A stretch of 13,286 nucleotides of DNA, from positions 1 to 13,286 of the forward strand of contig JAEXTA010000041.1 of the NCBI GenBank assembly GCA_023453665.1. The letters run 5' to 3'. The DNA is from Bacteroidota bacterium (GTDB taxonomy: Bacteria; Bacteroidota; Ignavibacteria; Ignavibacteriales; Ignavibacteriaceae). This document shows, one piece after another, positions 1 through 7,587 of the stretch. How positions within the stretch are numbered: the stretch's first letter is position 1; each line of letters opens with the position of its first letter. The notes below the pieces were generated by a model. That model made no database searches. It saw nothing but the letters and a program-made list of their open reading frames with translations, and was not told the DNA's origin. A program made the translations under genes and the position numbers.

Positions 1-137
1 GAATTGGTTTGCTCTAATGTGGTCATACCATTATTAACTCTAAACCGGACAGCTTCTTCAACAGTTCCTGCTGATTGAGCATATCCGCTGATGACACATG
101 CCACTAATAAAATAGTGGTCAGCATGAGTTTATGCAT
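1..137 (-). CDS. Exported protein, N-terminal fragment (runs off left edge)
   Basis: Reading the reverse complement from the ATG at 137 gives 45 open codons to the window edge. The start is MHKLMLTTILLVACVISGYA followed by QSAGTVEEAVRFRVNNGM. This is a typical Sec signal peptide: a basic start, a hydrophobic core, and a probable signal peptidase I site after GYA (residue 20). The purine-rich stretch GAGGGG lies about 4 bases upstream of the ATG, which supports this start over the in-frame ATG at 125. The mature part is too short to assign a family. It is separated from the sigma-54 activator gene by about 260 bases and so is probably a separate transcription unit. Export is well supported; function is unknown. 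Confidence 0.7.
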   Translation of the reverse strand, partial: MHKLMLTTILLVACVISGYAQSAGTVEEAVRFRVNNGMTTLEQTN

Positions 138-146
138 AGTACCCCT

Positions 147-158
147 CACACAAGTGTG
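147..158. repeat. Short palindrome in the 5' leader of the exported-protein gene
   Basis: CACAC-AA-GTGTG is a 5+5 base inverted repeat with a 2-base centre. It lies next to the ribosome-binding region of the minus-strand gene that starts at 137. It could be an operator half-site pair or chance; the short arms make the call weak. Confidence 0.25.
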
Positions 159-397
159 ATTATTGAAAATATGACACATTAATTAAGCATTAGCAGGTAA
201 ATTGGCTCAATCATCATACCAATACCATATAAAAGTGCATTTTTCGCAAAAAAACGAATAAATATTTTAAGTAGCGGTAATATTTACGCGAGATTGTGTG
301 GAAAAATTGGGGTTTTGTAATAATTATTTACAAGATTTTATCTGCAGGAATTCTATAAATGAAAAGTCGTTAATAAAAAGACTAAATAAATTTTATA

Positions 398-1771
398 TTA
401 CCTGAGAAGTAAATCAAGCTTCGGTCTTGAAATACCAAGTAATTTTGCTGTTTTAGATTTATTATTTCCTAATTTTTTTAATACCTCCCTCGCATATAAT
501 TTTTCAAGATATTTAAGATTTGTTTGTTCATAAATAAGATCTAACCTAATGAATTGCGGAAGTTTATCAATCGTCTCCCGAAACTCTGGCGATGTTACAG
601 GAATACTGTTAACAATATTTGCAAAGTCATTTATGTTGAGGAACTTTTTATCACTTAATAAAACTGCTCGTTCAATTGCATTTTTTAATTCACGGACATT
701 ACCAGGCCAGGGGTAGTTTCGGATGAATTGCACAACTTCAGATTCAAGTTTCGAAACCTGCTTGTTAAATTGCTGACTGAATTTTTTAATGTAATATTCT
801 GCAATTAAAAGCGCATCATCATTTCTTTCTCTCAACGGAGGGAGTTCGAGCGCAACAACATTTAGTCTATGATACAGATCCCTTCTGAATAAATTTTGTT
901 CAACAAGGTCAGTGAGGTTTTTATTTGTTGCTGAAATTATTCTTATATCGATGGGTAAATCAACAATACCGCCTAACCTTCTGATAACTTTCTTTTCAAT
1001 TACCCTCAATAGTTTTACTTGAAGGTTTGGTGTTAGATCCCCTATTTCATCTAAAAATAATGTACCTCCTTCAGCTAATTCGAATAACCCAAGTTTTCTG
1101 GAAAGAGCATTTGTGAAAGCTCCTTTTTCGTAACCAAATAATTCTGACTCTAACAGATTTTCCGGTATTGATGAACAAACTATATCAACAAAAGGAAGAT
1201 TTCCGGGATTAGTATAATTATGAATTGCATTTGCAAGCATTCCTTTTCCGGTGCCTGTTTCACCTAAAATCAAAACACTTATTGACCTGTTTTCGGAAAC
1301 TCTTTTTGCAAGTTCTACAATTCTGCCGAACTTCTCCGAACTGCCTATTATATTTTTGAAAACACTTTCTTTTTCAAATTCGCTCTGACCGGGTTCATCG
1401 GTTATATAGGTTCTATTCGAAATTATTTCATACAAATAATTGTTAAATCTGTAAATCTCAAACGGGATAGTGAAGATATCATTGTATCCCATTTTTGCGA
1501 TCGAACTTACTAAGGTTGCATCATTCTCTCTTATTAAGAAAATGATTTTATTTTTTAATTCACTTTTCCTGTCTATTATTTTTTTGAGAATAGGAGATTC
1601 AATATTGTTTATCTGAACGATTGCTATATCATTATTTTTAAGATCAAAAAATTTAGGATATGATGTTATAGCGCTAATATTTTTAAATGGCAATTGCCGC
1701 ACTGCATTTTCAATCACAGAGACATCTTTATAATTTGAAAATACTTTTATTTTAATTGGTTTATCAGTCAT
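398..1771 (-). CDS. Sigma-54 activator (NtrC-type bEBP) with degenerate receiver domain
   Basis: A 457-residue bacterial enhancer-binding protein, predicted to remodel sigma-54 RNA polymerase using ATP. Residues 1-120 have a receiver-like pattern but lack the phosphorylation residues. The acidic pair after strand 1 is absent (FSNYK), the phospho-acceptor position after DIAIV is Gln53, and the conserved Lys before the Pro-Phe pair is Ile (TIPF, 101-104). The AAA+ domain (about 138-375) has Walker A GETGTGKG (170-177), a variant sigma-54 contact loop GAFTNA (217-222) in place of GAFTGA, Walker B GGTLFLDEIGD (235-245), sensor I ISATN (279-283), arginine-finger region FRRDLYHRL, and WPGNVREL (355-362). 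A Fis-type helix-turn-helix ends the protein (NKSKTAKLLGISRPKLDLLL). The gene starts 14 bases after the kinase gene and is the last of the five-gene run. The target promoters are not evident. The bEBP call is secure; loss of phosphotransfer is inferred from the residues. Confidence 0.93.
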   Translation of the reverse strand: MTDKPIKIKVFSNYKDVSVIENAVRQLPFKNISAITSYPKFFDLKNNDIAIVQINNIESPILKKIIDRKSELKNKIIFLIRENDATLVSSIAKMGYNDIFTIPFEIYRFNNYLYEIISNRTYITDEPGQSEFEKESVFKNIIGSSEKFGRIVELAKRVSENRSISVLILGETGTGKGMLANAIHNYTNPGNLPFVDIVCSSIPENLLESELFGYEKGAFTNALSRKLGLFELAEGGTLFLDEIGDLTPNLQVKLLRVIEKKVIRRLGGIVDLPIDIRIISATNKNLTDLVEQNLFRRDLYHRLNVVALELPPLRERNDDALLIAEYYIKKFSQQFNKQVSKLESEVVQFIRNYPWPGNVRELKNAIERAVLLSDKKFLNINDFANIVNSIPVTSPEFRETIDKLPQFIRLDLIYEQTNLKYLEKLYAREVLKKLGNNKSKTAKLLGISRPKLDLLLR

Positions 1772-1785
1772 TACAAATTATTTTC

Positions 1786-4700
1786 TTACTTATTAATTTG
1801 ATCAAAGACAATTTTTCTTTTGGGATTATTTATAAAATTAGAACGGGATTTTGAATCACTCATTCCCTGAACAATATAGTTTAGCACTGACTTTGCGTAG
1901 TCGAAATATTCTTTGAACTTTGTCTCATTTCCTCTGATTTTAAAATATTCTGCGGCTGTAAACAATACTTTCCACGTTAATTCTGTTATTACCAGATTTT
2001 CTATTTTTTGTAAAACATCATTTAAATAGAAACTGATTTGTTCTGTTTGAGCATTGCTGCTTTTTGTTGAAATCATATAAGTAAGAAAAACCCTTTCGGT
2101 TTCATGCAAAGGATTATCTTTACAGCAGGTTATTAACATATCGTCATTTACCATTTTTAATGCGTTTTCAAATTCCTGCAATCCGATAAGATACTCGATA
2201 TAAATAAAATAAAATTTTACAAAATTATATTTGTCATCAATCTTAACAAAATTTTGAATAATCTTTTCAAAATCACCCGGATCCTGTTTTAGACCGGTTT
2301 CAATTTCATATAGTTTAATTAATGAGTTCAGACTATTATAGTATTTATCGGGCAACACATCCTTTTTAATTACTATTTGATATTCATTAATTACTTCTTT
2401 AAGTTTTTCATAATCACCGAGGTAATAGTAATATTTGCCCTGTATAAAATAAGTGTCAGCTTCGAGTTCATAATTTTCACTTAGATATAGTGTTCTTTTA
2501 CATTCAAGTAAACATTTATTCATTTCATCGTACCGACATGTTTCGAGATATATTTCACTGAGATTAAGCAGGACCGAACAATAATTTACATTGTGACCAA
2601 TACTAATAAACACACTTCTTGCTTTGTCATAATGATTTTCAGCAGCCTCGTAGTTACCGATACTAAAATCATATGCACCAAGATTCATTGTAATGAGTGC
2701 TTCTTTTTCCAAATTACCTACGGCTGAGTTTGTATTTTGTGCCTTGTGCCAGTAATCAACACCCGATTTTACATCCCCGCGCAGAAAAAGAATATTGCCA
2801 ATATTAATTTCTGTTTTAAGTTGATTGAATGCCTGACCGGCTTTTTCATACATATTTGAGGCATCTTTAAAATTTTGAAGTGCTTCTTCTATCTTGTCGT
2901 CGTGCGAGTATGAAATCAATCCGGATAAATTGTACGCTGATCCTTTTAATTCCAGATCCGCTTTTTCATTTTCAATTATTGAATTGCAAAGCAGTTTTGA
3001 TTTTTCAACATTTGAAAGATCATATTCTATATACGCAATCTCCAGGGACATTATGTTTTTAATCGATTCATCTTTAACCATCTCAAGGTATTTGTACAAC
3101 AGGTCACGCGCTTCTAAAAGTTCACCTGTTGCCGCAAGAGATTTTGCCTTAATTACAACCAATCTTTGCTGTTCAATTTCAGAAACAGAACTAAACTCTA
3201 TTTCTTCCATCAATGACAGAATATTTTTATAATCATTTAAGTCGCTAAGTACTTTGCACAATCTGATTTTCAAATTATTAAGCTGTTTGGATGAAAGCGG
3301 TAAATTGATCAGACGGTTCAATAATTGCCTCTGATATGAATGTGCCGATTGTTTTTCTGCATCATCAACTTCAGCAATTATAAGTTTATAACTTTCATCA
3401 TATAATTTTGCCAGTTCAAACTGCCTGGCTAATTCTGTTCGGCTGATGGCAGCATTCAAATCCTTTAACCTGAACGCTATATTTCCGTGCAACTCACCTG
3501 CGTCTGAAATTGTTGAGTAAATATATTTTTTAAGTCCTGATGAACTGAATAATGGTTCGGAATAAAGCTGATTGTTTTGCAGGATGTTCTTTTTTTCTAA
3601 AGAACTTAAAATATCACTTTCTTCTTTAACGATATCCGGGAAAAAATGTTTAAGTATTTCCAGATTAACAGGAAATTCAAACAGCGACAATATCTGAATT
3701 ACTTTCAATTCGGTTTCATCAAGAATTTTTAACCGGGCATTGTAGATATCATCATGAGAACTTTTCAACAATTGAATTGAATTATCATTCAACTCAAGAA
3801 CAGGATAACCGGTATCATATTTAATAATACCAAACAGGTGAATATCTTTTAGAAAACTTTCAATGCTTCCGGGCAACAGATCAGCATAACGCAAAACAAG
3901 TTTGCTTACTTCAGCCAGCGGATAATGCGGATAAAAGTTTTTCCCCATGTACTCTGTTAAATTCGCTTCGGTAAAAGGTGAAATATTTATTTCCTGCAGA
4001 TTACTAAGCTGATCAGACATATACGGGAATTCTGATTCTTCCGTAAGAATTATTTTTTTCTTTTTGATCTGAAGAATTGGAATTAGTTCACGCAATAGTT
4101 CAAGACTTGTTTCATCATACAAATTATATCCATCCATTACCAGAATAAAATCAACATCATCTATAATGTTCAGGAATATTTTTTTTATTTCCTCTAAACT
4201 AAGCTGGATTTTTGAATGGATGAACTCATCAATTACAGGAAGGATATGTGTTTTTAATCTTCTGTGTGAAGGTAAATGATAAAATATCCTTTTAATAAGA
4301 ATCCGGATAAATTCCATCCCCGTGTTTGTATGTGATTCAGTGATTAAAATTACTTCATCGTGAATTTTTTCCAGTTCCTCGGTCAAAAAAGTTTTTCCCA
4401 TACTTTCATAACCACGTAAGCTGAAAACTTCATGACTTGAATCGTCTGAAATATATTTTCGAAGTATGGAAAGAACATCCCTCCGGTTGGTAAAAACTTT
4501 GGCAGGTAAAAAGTCTTTGTTCATGACTTCGGAAATCGGAATACCCAGATCAATTAATATTTTTAATGCACTGTCATAACGATCTTCAGGAAGTTTTGCA
4601 AGAGCTTTTTTTATTACGTCCGTTAATTTTGGATAATCAAACTCATCCGGAAAATCAAACTCACTTTCAAGATGTGCCTTATAGATATGCAGTTCATCAT

Positions 4701-5331
4701 CAGTATTGAACGGAAATTTTCCATAAACTAATTTGTATAAAAGTATCCCAAGTGAATATAGATCAACTCTGAAGTCGTGAGGTTGCTTTTTAAGAATTTC
4801 CGGTGCTATATACTGAGCGGTACCTTTGGGTATAAAATTTTCCTGATCGGGCAAATGTTCAGCCAGACCAAAATCAATAAACCGAAGCTGTGGTATTTCT
4901 TCAATTGTTATAAGGATGTTCTCCGGCTTTAGATCATAGTAGACATAGTTTGCCTGATGCAGATAAAATAAGACCGAACATATTTGAGTGATTATATGGT
5001 TGAAGTTATTAATGTCAAATTTATACTCGTCAAAAGTTTTGCCCGGAAAGTAATCCATTGTAAAGAATTGCGAACCATATTGGATATCTTCACTATCAGA
5101 TTTTATTACAGTTCCAAGGTCATGAACTTTTATAATATTCGGGTGATTAAGTCTTTGAAGTGTATAATACTCTTCCCTGAATGATAATAGTTCAGCGTTG
5201 CCCGAATGATTTTCAGATAGTATTTTGATTGTTAATTTATTTCCGCCGGATTCAATATCCCGGCAAAGGTAAACTTTACTCCTTCCTTCGCCTAATTTCT
5301 TTTCTATTATATATCGGTTGTTGATAATCAT
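1786..5331 (-). CDS. Ser/Thr protein kinase - STAND-like ATPase - TPR protein
   Basis: A 1181-residue cytoplasmic signalling protein with no evident membrane segment. The N-terminal kinase domain (about 7-262) has a glycine loop (LGEGRSKVY), the ATP-binding Lys36 (LTIK), a catalytic loop YYDLKPEN (131-138, HRD replaced by YYD so the RD Arg is lost), DFG (153-155) and APE (176-178). Catalytic Asp133 and Asn138 are kept, so activity is likely. A second ATPase domain follows (about 280-530) with Walker A GYESMGKT (307-314) and a Walker B-like ILVMD (396-400), resembling the AAA_16/STAND class. From about 690 onward the protein is helical with TPR-like repeats, clear at about 795-985 (GLISYSHDDKIEEALQNFKD, LGAYDFSIGNYEAAENHYDK). 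The tail contains SRSNFINNPKRK. The ATG overlaps the TGA of the upstream permease (ATGA), so translation is probably coupled. It probably senses a protein or ligand through the TPR region and acts on the adjacent sigma-54 activator; that link is inference. Confidence 0.9.
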   Translation of the reverse strand: MIINNRYIIEKKLGEGRSKVYLCRDIESGGNKLTIKILSENHSGNAELLSFREEYYTLQRLNHPNIIKVHDLGTVIKSDSEDIQYGSQFFTMDYFPGKTFDEYKFDINNFNHIITQICSVLFYLHQANYVYYDLKPENILITIEEIPQLRFIDFGLAEHLPDQENFIPKGTAQYIAPEILKKQPHDFRVDLYSLGILLYKLVYGKFPFNTDDELHIYKAHLESEFDFPDEFDYPKLTDVIKKALAKLPEDRYDSALKILIDLGIPISEVMNKDFLPAKVFTNRRDVLSILRKYISDDSSHEVFSLRGYESMGKTFLTEELEKIHDEVILITESHTNTGMEFIRILIKRIFYHLPSHRRLKTHILPVIDEFIHSKIQLSLEEIKKIFLNIIDDVDFILVMDGYNLYDETSLELLRELIPILQIKKKKIILTEESEFPYMSDQLSNLQEINISPFTEANLTEYMGKNFYPHYPLAEVSKLVLRYADLLPGSIESFLKDIHLFGIIKYDTGYPVLELNDNSIQLLKSSHDDIYNARLKILDETELKVIQILSLFEFPVNLEILKHFFPDIVKEESDILSSLEKKNILQNNQLYSEPLFSSSGLKKYIYSTISDAGELHGNIAFRLKDLNAAISRTELARQFELAKLYDESYKLIIAEVDDAEKQSAHSYQRQLLNRLINLPLSSKQLNNLKIRLCKVLSDLNDYKNILSLMEEIEFSSVSEIEQQRLVVIKAKSLAATGELLEARDLLYKYLEMVKDESIKNIMSLEIAYIEYDLSNVEKSKLLCNSIIENEKADLELKGSAYNLSGLISYSHDDKIEEALQNFKDASNMYEKAGQAFNQLKTEINIGNILFLRGDVKSGVDYWHKAQNTNSAVGNLEKEALITMNLGAYDFSIGNYEAAENHYDKARSVFISIGHNVNYCSVLLNLSEIYLETCRYDEMNKCLLECKRTLYLSENYELEADTYFIQGKYYYYLGDYEKLKEVINEYQIVIKKDVLPDKYYNSLNSLIKLYEIETGLKQDPGDFEKIIQNFVKIDDKYNFVKFYFIYIEYLIGLQEFENALKMVNDDMLITCCKDNPLHETERVFLTYMISTKSSNAQTEQISFYLNDVLQKIENLVITELTWKVLFTAAEYFKIRGNETKFKEYFDYAKSVLNYIVQGMSDSKSRSNFINNPKRKIVFDQINK

Positions 5332-6596
5332 TTTAACCTGGGATTGTAATATAAATTAATTTTTCTGCCGAGATTATTGGCTGTTAAAATTGTAAGCACC
5401 AGCATTAAACCTGGAAAGAAAAATAACCACCATGCTTTAACTATATATTCCTGCCCTGCTTCAATCATCTTACCCCAACTCGGGTAATCAGAAGTGATAC
5501 CAAGTCCAAGGTAACTTAATGCTGATTCCGATAGAATCACATTACCATACAAAAAAATCAGGTTAACACTGACGGGGACCATTATAACAGGAAGTACTTC
5601 TTTAGTCAGCAGATCATAATTTTTAAGACCTATCATTTTTGCTGATTGAAAATATTCTTTTGTTTTAATACTGATAACTTCTGCTTTAACGATTTTAAAT
5701 AAACTCATCCAACCCGACAGTCCAAGCACAATTATTATTGATGTTATAGAACTGCCGAATAAAGCAAGTATGAGAACAACAAAGAAAATGATCGGAAATG
5801 CAAGGAATAAATCTGTAATTCTGCTTAATACTGAATCTAAAAATCCTCCTGAATAACCCGCAGTAAAACCTGCTGAAACCCCGATAACAAAAGATAACAG
5901 CACAGCCAGCAATCCAATAAAAACAGAAATTCGTGAACCATAAATGATTCTTACAAGCACGTCTCTGCCATGTTCGTCTGTTCCCAGTAAAAATAATCTT
6001 GACGTTACAACCGGTTTTTGTCCGGACATCAAAACTTCATCAGAATTATATTCTTTTGACGAATTATTCTGAAAACAAATTATTTTTTTGCTCACCAGGA
6101 TACTGTCCGCATATTCAATTTTTTTTTCAATATCACGAAAAGAAATTTTTTGTTTTAATTGAATCAGGTAGTCATCATTGTCTGAAGGAATTGACAAATA
6201 TATTTTTTTTACTTCGCTGAAAGGTTGAAGCAGTTTTGTTACTGAAATATTTTTTGAAAGTTCGGGGCTTTCAAATGTCAGCAGCGGAGCAAATACAAAA
6301 CAAGCTGCTAACATTAACAGAAAAAATGTGGTGATGTTTGTTCTGAAAAAAATAAACCGGAACCTGCGTCTAAATACAATTAATAAAACAGGTGCTGCTA
6401 CTATAAGAACTGATTGAAATAATAAATCAGCGATTTCAATATTTATGTGAGCAGATGCCACGAATGTTCCGGTCACAACAGCCGCAGATAAATTTAACAG
6501 ATAATTCCAGCAGTTTAGAATTTCTTCAAATCTGAAGACTGAAATGAAAACGAAAAAGCTTAAGAGTATATGCCAGATTTTTATTGACTTATTCAA
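5328..6596 (-). CDS. OppC/DppC-type ABC permease with extended N-terminus
   Basis: Inner-membrane permease subunit of a peptide/nickel-type importer. Family hallmarks are FAPLLTFESPE at the end of the canonical first membrane helix (about 88-112), LGTDEHGRDVLVRIIYGSR (204-222), and the EAA coupling loop at about 318-339 (SAKMIGLKNYDLLTKEVLP), followed by SALSYLGLG. At 422 residues it is about 120 longer than usual. Residues 1-86 add hydrophobic segments near 8-22, 33-50 and 57-76, ending in the basic RRRFRF. The periplasmic loop between canonical helices 1 and 2 (about 107-203) is roughly twice the normal size. The start codon is TTG and overlaps the TGA of the upstream permease (TTGA). No ATG lies just upstream in frame, and the TTG gives an immediate, plausible membrane start. 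The 3' end overlaps the kinase start by 4 bases. Confidence 0.9.
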   Translation of the reverse strand: MNKSIKIWHILLSFFVFISVFRFEEILNCWNYLLNLSAAVVTGTFVASAHINIEIADLLFQSVLIVAAPVLLIVFRRRFRFIFFRTNITTFFLLMLAACFVFAPLLTFESPELSKNISVTKLLQPFSEVKKIYLSIPSDNDDYLIQLKQKISFRDIEKKIEYADSILVSKKIICFQNNSSKEYNSDEVLMSGQKPVVTSRLFLLGTDEHGRDVLVRIIYGSRISVFIGLLAVLLSFVIGVSAGFTAGYSGGFLDSVLSRITDLFLAFPIIFFVVLILALFGSSITSIIIVLGLSGWMSLFKIVKAEVISIKTKEYFQSAKMIGLKNYDLLTKEVLPVIMVPVSVNLIFLYGNVILSESALSYLGLGITSDYPSWGKMIEAGQEYIVKAWWLFFFPGLMLVLTILTANNLGRKINLYYNPRLK

Positions 6597-7579
6597 TTTA
6601 ATGATCCCGCTAAAAATCTCTTATCAAGTTTAACTCTTAAAATATCAGCCATAAGGTTAGCTAATATCACCAGGAATCCAGCAACAATAGTACATCCAAT
6701 CACAAGAGGATAATCACGCGCCATAATTGCATTTACTGTTAATCTACCCATGCCGGGTAATCCAAAGATAACTTCGATAATAAGCGTTCCGCCAAGCAGA
6801 ATACCAAGTTCAACCCCGGCTGCTGATATTAAGGGGTTAATGGCATTGGGTACAATATGTTTATAAATTATCGTTGATTCCGCCATCCCGCTTGCACGCA
6901 AGTTAAGTACAAACGTTTTATTAAATACTTCTGTCAGATTGTCTCTCATGTACTTATAAAAAATTGAGATTTCAACTATTGACAGAGTTATAAATGGAAG
7001 CAGCAGATGTTTTATTGAATCAAATAACTTTTCCAGACCTGTTAATTCTTCAGCATCTAATGAACCGGAACCTGATGATGGAAACAGATTAAGTTTAACA
7101 GAAAATATGTAAATAAGCAGAACACCAATCACAAAAGTGGGTGTAGCATATGCAATAACCATCAGCTTTGAAAAAATTTTATCAAATATTCCATTTATGT
7201 TTTTTACCGCAATCAATGCAAAGTACATGCTCAGCAGAAGTTGCAGGACAAAGCTTATTGATGAGAAGGTCAATGTAAATGGCAGATAATCCACGATGAC
7301 TGATAATACCGGTCTTCTATAATCATAAGAAATTCCAAAATCACCTTTAATAACACTGCTGAGAAAACCCAGGTATTGAAGATGTACCGGTTTATCAAGT
7401 TGAAATGATTCTCTTAAAGATTCTTGTAATTTGTTATCCAGGCTTTTTGACAAATATTTTAACGAAGGATCGCCCGGAGCTGATCTCACAAGGAAGAATA
7501 CAAATGTAACGAGTAGGAATATTGTTACAATTGAAGTTACAATCCTTTTAAATATTAATAATGTCAGCCCATTTTTCAT
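6593..7579 (-). CDS. OppB/DppB-type ABC permease
   Basis: A 328-residue inner-membrane permease of the peptide/nickel importer family, of normal length. The N-terminal helix (about 9-31) is followed by the diagnostic FFLVRSAPGDPS (28-39). Further helices lie near 103-125, 137-160, 192-210, 250-270 and 292-314. The EAA cytoplasmic loop, which docks on the ATPase, is RASGMAESTIIYKHIVPNAI (228-247). The segment IEVIFGLPGMGRL (268-280) is also typical. It begins 8 bases after the binding-protein gene, and its TGA overlaps the TTG start of the OppC-type gene, so the two permeases are probably made in step as a heterodimer. Transport substrate cannot be told from this subunit; peptides, nickel and other small ligands all occur in the family. 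Confidence 0.94.
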   Translation of the reverse strand: MKNGLTLLIFKRIVTSIVTIFLLVTFVFFLVRSAPGDPSLKYLSKSLDNKLQESLRESFQLDKPVHLQYLGFLSSVIKGDFGISYDYRRPVLSVIVDYLPFTLTFSSISFVLQLLLSMYFALIAVKNINGIFDKIFSKLMVIAYATPTFVIGVLLIYIFSVKLNLFPSSGSGSLDAEELTGLEKLFDSIKHLLLPFITLSIVEISIFYKYMRDNLTEVFNKTFVLNLRASGMAESTIIYKHIVPNAINPLISAAGVELGILLGGTLIIEVIFGLPGMGRLTVNAIMARDYPLVIGCTIVAGFLVILANLMADILRVKLDKRFLAGSLN

Positions 7580-7587
7580 AAATAGAA

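Noticed and set aside
365..383. AGTC/GACT hairpin followed by T residues on the minus strand after the sigma-54 activator gene
   Set aside because: The stem is only 4 base pairs with an 11-base loop, too weak to call a terminator.
2894..3232. Plus-strand open frame inside the kinase-TPR gene
   Set aside because: It is antisense to a long gene with clear domains, has no recognisable motif and no ribosome-binding sequence; judged a shadow.
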